A stretch of 9,619 bases of DNA, from NCBI GenBank assembly GCA_946405695.1, contig CAMJIA010000057.1:1-9619 (forward strand), in the 5' to 3' direction. Position 1 is the first letter of the stretch; the number at the start of each line of letters is the position of its first letter. This DNA comes from an uncultured Prevotellaceae bacterium. Lineage in GTDB: Bacteria; Bacteroidota; Bacteroidia; Bacteroidales; Bacteroidaceae. Shown in pieces: positions 1 through 9,100 of this stretch. The translations under genes were made by a program, and so were the position numbers. The notes below the pieces were generated by a model. The model was not told the origin of the DNA. It did no database searches and worked only from the letters and a program-made list of their open reading frames with translations.

Positions 1-2272
<2,272 letters not shown>

Positions 2273-2344
2273 TTGTTTAGAATAGAATTAAAAAAATGTA
2301 TTTGTTCTTTCCTATTTATTATCTTAGTGTCGTTTAAAACGCTG

Positions 2345-2375
2345 CAAAGTTACAAAGAAAAACCCGTATTGCAAA
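2345..2375 (-). promoter_or_regulatory. Bacteroidetes-type promoter for the pyruvate:ferredoxin oxidoreductase gene
   Basis: On the minus strand the -33 box TTTG (2375-2372) is separated by exactly 19 bp from TAACTTTG (2352-2345), a full match to the Bacteroidetes -7 consensus TAnnTTTG. Transcription would start near 2338, giving an AT-rich leader of roughly 65 nt before the ATG at 2272. The promoter lies in the 167-bp gap between the ATPase stop and this gene, so the oxidoreductase gene is probably transcribed independently of it. The same architecture is found before the ATPase gene. Confidence 0.8.
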
Positions 2376-2384
2376 GCGTAGGTG

Positions 2385-2396
2385 GCAAAATATTGC
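2385..2396 (-). promoter_or_regulatory. GCAAAATnTTGC element upstream of the oxidoreductase promoter
   Basis: An imperfectly palindromic 12-mer, GCAATATTTTGC on the minus strand, lies 9 bp upstream of the -33 box. A copy differing at one base sits at the same distance from the -33 box before the ATPase gene. It could be an UP-like element or a regulator site; only its position and conservation between the two promoters support it. Confidence 0.35.
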
Positions 2397-2439
2397 TAAA
2401 ACGTTTGCGTTTTCTTGTTTCTTGCACACTCCTTGTATA

Positions 2440-3627
2440 TTAATACAGGAATCCCAGCAACCACAGGGGTATCTGGTTGTCCTTGCCAATCTCCGTATTG
2501 TAACGGGCATAGATGGTGTCAGGCGCATAGCGCACCTTCGCCTTGCTGTTGGCATCGCACACACGGAACTTCATCTTCTCGTCGACCAGGAAGAACTGGT
2601 CACGTCCCTGCTGGTTGACCTTATGGTCCTTCCACAACGAGTTTACAAAGAACGTCTCCATAGCCGTCTGCTTATCAACGTGGATGGGGTAGATGGCATA
2701 GAGGAGATTAGAGTTGTGGAGCATGATTTTCGACGGCTTCTTGGGGAAGTCCTCGCCAACAGGGTAAATCATATTCAGCAGACGGGCATCGGTGAGGTAC
2801 TTGATGTAGTTCATCACCGTAGCACGACTGGTCTCAATGTCCTGAGCCAGTTTGCTGACATTGGGAGCCTTGGGCCCTTCCTCAGCCAACTGGTAGAACA
2901 GTTTCTTAATCTTCGTCAGGTATTTCAGTTCTATCTGTTTGATGAGCAGGATATCCACTTCGGTCATCATGTTCATGGTCTTCAGCAGGTTCTCGGAGTA
3001 GTTGCGCTGTTCCTTGAAGAAAGGATAGAAGCCATGATGGATGTAGTCCTGGAAATAGCGATTGGGCGACACCTTGGGCAGAATCTGCTTGATGATGTGC
3101 TCATGGTTCTTGAGAATATCCTCCAGCGTGTAGGGTTGGAACGTGTTGCCCGTCTGCAGATTGATGAATTCACGGAACGAGAAACCACGCAGGTTATACG
3201 ACTTGACGATACCATTCAACTCTGGGTTCTCATCCTTCAGGCGCATCACGCTGCTGCCTGTAAACACAATCTTCAGATAGGGGTACTGGTCGTAGCACTT
3301 GCGCAACTCCTGACTCCAGTTGGGCTGTTTGAACACCTGGTCGATGAGGAGCACACGTCCACCATGACGACAGAACTCACCGGCAAAATCGGAGATGCCA
3401 TGTCCCTGGAAATAGAAATTGTTCATGTTGACGTACAGACACTGGCGGTCGTTGACATCAAACTTCTCCTTAGCATACTGCAAGAGGAATGTGGTCTTGC
3501 CAATGCCGCGAGTACCCTTGATACCAATCAGACGGTCAGACCAGTCTATCTCGTCCATCAGCGTGCGACGGACGGGTGCATTCACATGCTCTACCAAGTA
3601 ACGATGCGTACGGAAAAATGCTTCCAT
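2440..3627 (-). CDS. AAA family ATPase with C-terminal DUF4143-like domain, Walker B Glu replaced by Gln
   Basis: This 395-residue cytoplasmic protein belongs to the AAA_14/DUF4143 type of ATPases common in Bacteroidetes; their cellular role is not established. Walker A is GTRGIGKTT (residues 38-46). The Walker B strand reads RVLLIDQVFK (91-100), with D96 kept but Q97 where the family has Glu. Next come PNWSQEL (102-108), a sensor-like IVFTGSS (120-126), a predicted winged-helix segment (about 248-290, LAQDIETSRATVMNYIKYL) and a C-terminal domain ending IPLWLLGFLY. The start at 3627 is chosen because the longer open frame, up to 3720, runs back through a strong promoter at 3667-3697. It sits alone between two gaps with its own promoter. 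In relatives the C-terminal domain usually contains a FEIGGKNK-like stretch; here the matching part reads FRVCDANSK, so that site may have decayed. Family assignment is solid; function is unknown. Confidence 0.9.
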   Translation of the reverse strand: MEAFFRTHRYLVEHVNAPVRRTLMDEIDWSDRLIGIKGTRGIGKTTFLLQYAKEKFDVNDRQCLYVNMNNFYFQGHGISDFAGEFCRHGGRVLLIDQVFKQPNWSQELRKCYDQYPYLKIVFTGSSVMRLKDENPELNGIVKSYNLRGFSFREFINLQTGNTFQPYTLEDILKNHEHIIKQILPKVSPNRYFQDYIHHGFYPFFKEQRNYSENLLKTMNMMTEVDILLIKQIELKYLTKIKKLFYQLAEEGPKAPNVSKLAQDIETSRATVMNYIKYLTDARLLNMIYPVGEDFPKKPSKIMLHNSNLLYAIYPIHVDKQTAMETFFVNSLWKDHKVNQQGRDQFFLVDEKMKFRVCDANSKAKVRYAPDTIYARYNTEIGKDNQIPLWLLGFLY

Positions 3628-3666
3628 AAAACTACTACTACGCTGTTTTGCTTTTAAAAACTGGCG

Positions 3667-3697
3667 CAAAGTTACTAAAAAAACTCGAAATTGCAAA
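3667..3697 (-). promoter_or_regulatory. Bacteroidetes-type promoter for the ATPase gene
   Basis: On the minus strand TTTG (3697-3694) is followed after 19 bp by TAACTTTG (3674-3667), matching the TTTG / TAnnTTTG consensus. The predicted transcript would begin near 3660 and have a leader of about 30-35 nt before the ATG at 3627. This fixes the ATPase start downstream of the promoter and suggests that the gene is not part of the NRPS-receptor operon. The promoter is nearly superimposable on that of the oxidoreductase gene. Confidence 0.8.
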
Positions 3698-3706
3698 GCC
3701 GAGATT

Positions 3707-3718
3707 GCAAAATCTTGC
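3707..3718 (-). promoter_or_regulatory. GCAAAATnTTGC element upstream of the ATPase promoter
   Basis: The minus strand reads GCAAGATTTTGC, 9 bp upstream of the -33 box. It differs at a single central base from the element before the oxidoreductase promoter and has identical spacing. A shared activator or repressor site, or an UP-like AT-rich contact, are both possible. Confidence 0.35.
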
Positions 3719-3751
3719 AAAAAGGGCTCATTTTTTTCTTTTTCTGTCTTT

Positions 3752-6145
3752 TTATAGATTAAACGATATGGTACCTATTAGTTTTCGTCCTGAATATTTA
3801 TAGGGGAAATAGGAGGTACCACCAATCTCATAAGCGGTATTGAATAGGTTGTCACAGTCGAATGAGAGTTGAATCTTGTTGCCGTAGTCGTATTTCAGTC
3901 GCAGGTCTAACAATGCATAGCCACTCAGATAGAAGTCCTCACTATCCTTAATTCGCGAATTGGCCTTATTCAACGTGCGAGAAGTGCAACGCAGGTTGCC
4001 AGACAGCCAAAGGGAGTGCTTGGCCTTGTTTAACAGACGCTTTCCACCGATGAGGTTGACAGTCCACGTAGGTATGCTATATATATGGTGGTCGTCATAG
4101 TAATACTGCTCAGAACTGAAAACGCGATACAGGGTGGTATTGAGGCGTGAATGGAAGGAGCTGGTCTTGTAACTGAGTTCAGCCTCTACGCCTGCAATTT
4201 TCAAACTACCGGAGTTGACGTATTTTGGTGCTGCCAAATCAGTACTTTGGTTGTTGCATATCAAATCTGTCAGACGGTTATAGAACAGATTGAAATCATA
4301 GTTGAAATGTTTGGAGAAACTACCCAGGAAGTCGAGCTGAATGGCATCAATATATTCTGGCATCAAGTCCTGACTACCTCTATAGGGATTGGATGTGTTC
4401 TGACGATAGAAGTAGGGCGCATCCACAAAGGCACGTGAAAAGGATATTTTAGTACTCAGCGCCTTGGAAGGCATGTAGATGAGTGCTATTCGCGGAGAAA
4501 GCGCCGTAACGTTCACATCATTCTTGCGGTGTTTGTTGTCAAAACGTAAACCTGCATTCAAAATCAGGTTGTCAAGAAAATAATGCTTGCACTGGACGAA
4601 GGCTGAGAAACTGGTCTCGTGTCCATTATTGATAATGTTCTTAGACTCCTTCATGACGGTAGTAAATCGCTCGTAGTCTTCGCCGATGAGAGACTCATTG
4701 TCATAAAGTGTAAAGTTTTCAAGATGAATACCTGTCAGCAAGTTGCCCTTCATCGCCCCCAGTGTGTAAGAGGCATCAATCTTAGCGATACCGCCAATGG
4801 TGTATTCTTCCCAGTTGACATCCTGATAAAGATTGTGGTAAGTCTTGTAAATGGGATTACCATGTTCGTCACGCTTGGGGGCATAATCTTCGTCAATGAT
4901 GACATTGACTATGGAATCGGAAACAACGGCATAGTCGTAGAATCTGTACCTGTCTCCATAGACGGATACATTTAAATTGAAGCGTCCAAAACTCTTGGTA
5001 TAGCCCAGGTCAAGGTGTGTCTCATCGATAGCGTAACCAATGGTGTTGCCTTGGAAATGACGATAATTGTCATAGTCATACACCTCGCCGTACCAGGAAT
5101 ATTGAGGAACCTGCTTACCATATTTGTGAGAGAGCATAAAGGTAAAGTCCTTCACGTTGAGATTCAGACCGATGTCATAGGTCGGCTTGCCTTCATAACG
5201 TCCGACATAGGCATAGCCGTCGCGAGGTGTCTGGGCGTAGCCCGTACCTTTCGGTATATTGATCTTCTCACCACTGGAAGTGTAGATAGAGGCCCATGCC
5301 AGAATGTCGGCACCCATGAATGAAGTGCCAGCAGTAAAGTCTGCCCGATGGGTACCATACGAACCGTAACCGTATTTGAGTTTTACACCATCGACTTCAT
5401 GTCCTTTCTTGGTGATGATATTGACCACAGCCGTCAATGCTACGTTACCATACAGCGAAGAGGCTGGTCCGCGAAGCACCTCGATATGGTCAATCTTCTC
5501 CGTACTGATGGCATAGTCGAGTTTACCGTTATTGGTGGAACGTGCATTCAGACGATGACTGTTTTCCATCACCAGCATTTTCTCCTGACCAGAGGTATAA
5601 ACACCATGCATGGAATAGTTTGGAAAAGCATAGGCGCAGATCTCACTCATTCCTGGCACATAGGCAGAGAGAATCTGACCGATACTTTTGTTATTGCTCA
5701 GACAATCAATCATCTCACGGGTGATGATAATCACAGGTACTGGCGCCTCGTTGATACTCTCTGCCTGACTGGATGCTGTGGTGATGGTCTCACTACGACC
5801 AGACTTTAGCAGGTTGATCATATCCTCGAAGCGTATAGGATCCATCGTAGAGGTATAATAAGGATTCTCGTCGAGTAGCAAAGAGGCATAATGCTCTGAT
5901 TTCCCATAATCATCCTGTGCCAAATAGCAAAGGGAGAGAAGACGCAGGGCATTCTGCTTGATATTTCCTTGAAAGGAGTTGAGATTCTTTTCTATGACAC
6001 TGATGGCTTGTTCCAGTTGTCCTAATTGATAGGCATTCTCAGCCTCAGTGTAAACCTGTCGCATCTCATTGCCAGACTGAGACCATCCTGCAGAAGTGGA
6101 TAGCAGCATGGTTGCGATAAGGATAATATGTAAGTATTTTCTCAT
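3752..6145 (-). CDS. TonB-dependent outer-membrane receptor with N-terminal TPR-like domain
   Basis: This 797-residue protein is an outer-membrane active importer of the single-component Cir/FepA-like kind, energised by TonB. A signal peptide spans about residues 1-23 (MRKYLHIILIATMLLSTSAG). Residues about 26-115 form a helical TPR-like segment (AENAYQLGQLEQAISVIEKNL, then ALRLLSLCYLAQDDYGKSEHY). A TonB-box-like ETITTASS (119-126) precedes the plug (about 134-248), which has RGPASSLYG (225-233) and VVNIITKKG. The rest, about 253-797, is rich in alternating aromatic strands typical of a 22-strand barrel and ends in ISFNL. It lacks the CarboxypepD_reg-like domain common in SusC-type proteins, and no SusD gene follows, which argues against a glycan importer. 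Its ATG overlaps the NRPS stop by 4 bp, so the two are co-translated and the ligand is probably linked to the NRPS product. The actual substrate cannot be read from the sequence. Confidence 0.93.
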   Translation of the reverse strand: MRKYLHIILIATMLLSTSAGWSQSGNEMRQVYTEAENAYQLGQLEQAISVIEKNLNSFQGNIKQNALRLLSLCYLAQDDYGKSEHYASLLLDENPYYTSTMDPIRFEDMINLLKSGRSETITTASSQAESINEAPVPVIIITREMIDCLSNNKSIGQILSAYVPGMSEICAYAFPNYSMHGVYTSGQEKMLVMENSHRLNARSTNNGKLDYAISTEKIDHIEVLRGPASSLYGNVALTAVVNIITKKGHEVDGVKLKYGYGSYGTHRADFTAGTSFMGADILAWASIYTSSGEKINIPKGTGYAQTPRDGYAYVGRYEGKPTYDIGLNLNVKDFTFMLSHKYGKQVPQYSWYGEVYDYDNYRHFQGNTIGYAIDETHLDLGYTKSFGRFNLNVSVYGDRYRFYDYAVVSDSIVNVIIDEDYAPKRDEHGNPIYKTYHNLYQDVNWEEYTIGGIAKIDASYTLGAMKGNLLTGIHLENFTLYDNESLIGEDYERFTTVMKESKNIINNGHETSFSAFVQCKHYFLDNLILNAGLRFDNKHRKNDVNVTALSPRIALIYMPSKALSTKISFSRAFVDAPYFYRQNTSNPYRGSQDLMPEYIDAIQLDFLGSFSKHFNYDFNLFYNRLTDLICNNQSTDLAAPKYVNSGSLKIAGVEAELSYKTSSFHSRLNTTLYRVFSSEQYYYDDHHIYSIPTWTVNLIGGKRLLNKAKHSLWLSGNLRCTSRTLNKANSRIKDSEDFYLSGYALLDLRLKYDYGNKIQLSFDCDNLFNTAYEIGGTSYFPYKYSGRKLIGTISFNL
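6142..6145 (-). promoter_or_regulatory. ATGA stop-start overlap coupling NRPS and receptor translation
   Basis: The NRPS frame ends in TGA (6144-6142) while the receptor frame starts at ATG (6145-6143). Such a 4-bp overlap is typical of translationally coupled operon partners. There is no obvious Shine-Dalgarno before the receptor ATG, consistent with coupling or with the weak reliance on Shine-Dalgarno pairing in Bacteroidetes. Confidence 0.85.
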
Positions 6146-9100
6146 AATTCTTTCATATATAGTTTGCTATACTCTGATTCGAGCATGGTGAAGTGATCTG
6201 TAGGAATGGGAACGATACGCATCTGGGGTTGCAACTGGTGCCAGCGTTGCAGGTAGATATCAACCTGACGGTTAAATGCGTCGATGTCAAGCGTCAGTTT
6301 GTTAACAGCCAGGAAAGGCTCCATGGCTTTAAAGAAGATGACTTCACCTTTGTAGGGAGGCATGGGTTGCCCATCAAGCATCGCTATGACCCGTTTCTGT
6401 TGCTTTCCCCAGTCGAAAAGCTTTTGCTGTCGCTCTGGCGGCATCTGTTCGATGACGCTTTGCGAAGGCATCATTTGACATACTTCTTCGTCAGTGCGGA
6501 GAGGCGTATTCAGAACAATCACTTTAGGAGACTGACCAGTCTCTTTCTGCCATTGAGCGGCACACCGATAAGCCAATTCACCACCCAGGCAATGTCCTGT
6601 AAACGCATAGGGTACGGCATCGATAGGAAGCATGTCGTGAAGCATCTTTATGTATTTGGCTACGACATCGGTCTTTGACAGATTGGAAAACTCTTCATCA
6701 TAATAATCGTCAATGGAGGCGAACATAAATACAGAGAACTTCTCTCGTAAAGCTTCAAAATAATTGTGTACCTGATGAGGGGAGAATCCCTGAATCGCAA
6801 TGACGATGGGTTTGTCAGGACTGTATTTGTTCAGCCAACGTCCAAAGGTTAATTCCTGACTGGCAATAGTGCGAATGGTTTTGTTGTTGAGGATGTCGTT
6901 AACCATCAGCCTCATACCTTTCTTCTCGGCCAGAGAAGACAATTTGATGGCATCAAGAGATGATAGACCCAGTTGTGTCAGGTCGTCGGTAACACCAATG
7001 TCCTCCGTTTCCAAGAGCTTCTTTGCTAAGTCGAGCAGAACCATCTCCCTCTGATTGGACGGTGCTTCAAGCGTACCAGTACCAACAGACAGCGTCTTGG
7101 AAAGCTCCTGTAGTTGACGACGGTCAATCTTGCCATTGGGAGTCTTTGGCATCTCATCGAGTTGACAGAGTTTATGTGGCACCATGTATGCTGGCAGCGT
7201 GGCTGACAGATGGTGGAGTAATTCCTCTGGGGCTATCGTTCCGTCACCCACGTAATAGCCTAATAAAACTTGATGATTTTGGTATTTGCTAAGGATAACA
7301 GCAGAGGTCTGAATACCAAGGTATTCATTCATACAACTCTCAATCTCGCCAAGTTCTATCCTGAAACCATTCAGTTTTATCTGATGATCGATACGTCCAT
7401 GGAACAACAGTTCGCCATCTTGATTCCACTGAACGAGGTCGCCAGTACGATACATCTTCTCGTTAGGGAAAAATGGACAGTCGACAAACTTTTCCTTATT
7501 TTGTTGCTCACGCTTCCAGTAGCCACGCGCTAATTGAGGACCAATAAGACATAACTCACCCACAGCCCCCCAAGGAACAAGTCTTCCAGATGGTCCGATG
7601 ACAACAGACTTACTGCCAGGAACAGGACGACCTATAGGAATTCTGTCATAAGAATAGTTGGGGTCAATGATATGATAAGACGAGCAGACGGTAAACTCTG
7701 TGGGGCCATAGCCATTGATGACCTTGACAGGTGTCTTGCGATTGATATGAAGACTCTCACCGCCCAGGAATAAATACTTGAGTGTCAGGTCATAACTCTC
7801 CAGCAGTTCCATTCCCACCTGGGTACTCAGGGTCATGCCTGTCATTTTCTTGTTGGAAAGATAGCGGTTCAGTGCCCCCAGTTCATAGCGATAGGAGGAT
7901 GACATGATATGCACTTCAGCACCGCATATCAGGGGGCCAAACATATCGGGTAGGGAAGCGTCGAAACTGAAACTAGATTGTAGTGCACACTTGTCTCCTG
8001 CCTTCAGGTTCTCCATTGGAATCAACCATGACAGCATGGCGCATAAAGCGTGATGTTCAACCATGACACCTTTTGGATTGCCAGAGGTTCCAGAAGTATA
8101 GATGATATAAGCCAATGAGTTAGGACGGCTACAATCAACAGATGGGACTTGGGCAGAGAAATCGAACTGGTCAAGCATGATGAGGCATGCTTTTTCATCC
8201 TTTATATGCAGGTTCCGTTTCGCGGCCATTTTGCTGGACGTTATAAAGTATTTCACGTCCAAGTCCTTTAGCATGAAATCAATGCGAGCCTCTGGATAAT
8301 CAGGATCTACAGATATATAGGCTCCTCCTGCCTTGAAAACTGCTAGGACAGCAATTAAGAACTCCTTACGTCTGGGAAGCATCAGGGCAACAACAGAGTC
8401 GTTGACAACACCAGCCTTCATGAGTGAAGCAGCAAGTGTATCAGATTGACGGTCCAGTTCTGAATAGGTGATAGATGAATACTTATCGACAACCGCTGTC
8501 GCATAGGGAGTTTGTGCTACCTGACGACGGAACATCTTGACGAATGTCTCTGACAAATCCACATCAGTGGGCGCTCCACAGCCCATTGTTAATAGGACCT
8601 GACTGTCTTCTTCAGAAAGAAGCGGTAGCTGTGACAGAAGTATATGGCTATCACTCACTGTCGCATAAGTTTTCACCAGCTGGATGTAACTCAACATCAT
8701 CCTTCTGATGAAACCGTCAGAGTAAGAGTTGCTATGATATTCAGCACGTAAGATAAGACGTTTCCCCCGACGTGTAATCTCGAATGTGAGCGACTCACCC
8801 GTAGCATTATCCATGAGTGGCAGTTGGGTGTAGGGACCACTGCCTATCATATCGGTGCTGTCTAAATCAGCCTGATAAGCAAAGATGACTTCACTGTTGA
8901 TGTAATTGTTGGCAGCCTTTAGTTCTGCAAATGAGAACAGGTCGTTGGCCATACTGCCATGAAGGTGTTCTTTGGTCGTTTGAAGCAGTGTGTTGAGTGT
9001 TGTCTGTTCGTCCCATTTGATATGGACAGGTAACGTCTTTACCATCATGGCGATGGTATTGTTTTGTTTCAAGTCATGACGTCCATGATAGATGGTGGCA

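Noticed and set aside
2398..2413. Small inverted repeat AAAACG-TTTG-CGTTTT after the ATPase stop, a possible terminator
   Set aside because: The stem is only 6 bp with four A-T pairs and no proper U-tract follows in the minus direction; too weak to call.
2422..3657. A 411-codon plus-strand open frame across the ATPase gene
   Set aside because: It is antisense to a protein with intact family motifs, begins in the terminal region of that gene, and shows no domain or promoter of its own.
3721..3751. T-rich tract between the receptor stop and the ATPase promoter as a terminator
   Set aside because: On the transcribed (minus) strand it reads as A-rich, the wrong polarity for a U-tract, and no GC-rich stem precedes it.
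3752..6145. Receptor as a SusC-type glycan importer
   Set aside because: There is no SusD partner, no carboxypeptidase-regulatory-like domain and no glycoside hydrolase nearby; the plug and length fit the single-component Cir/FepA-like class better.
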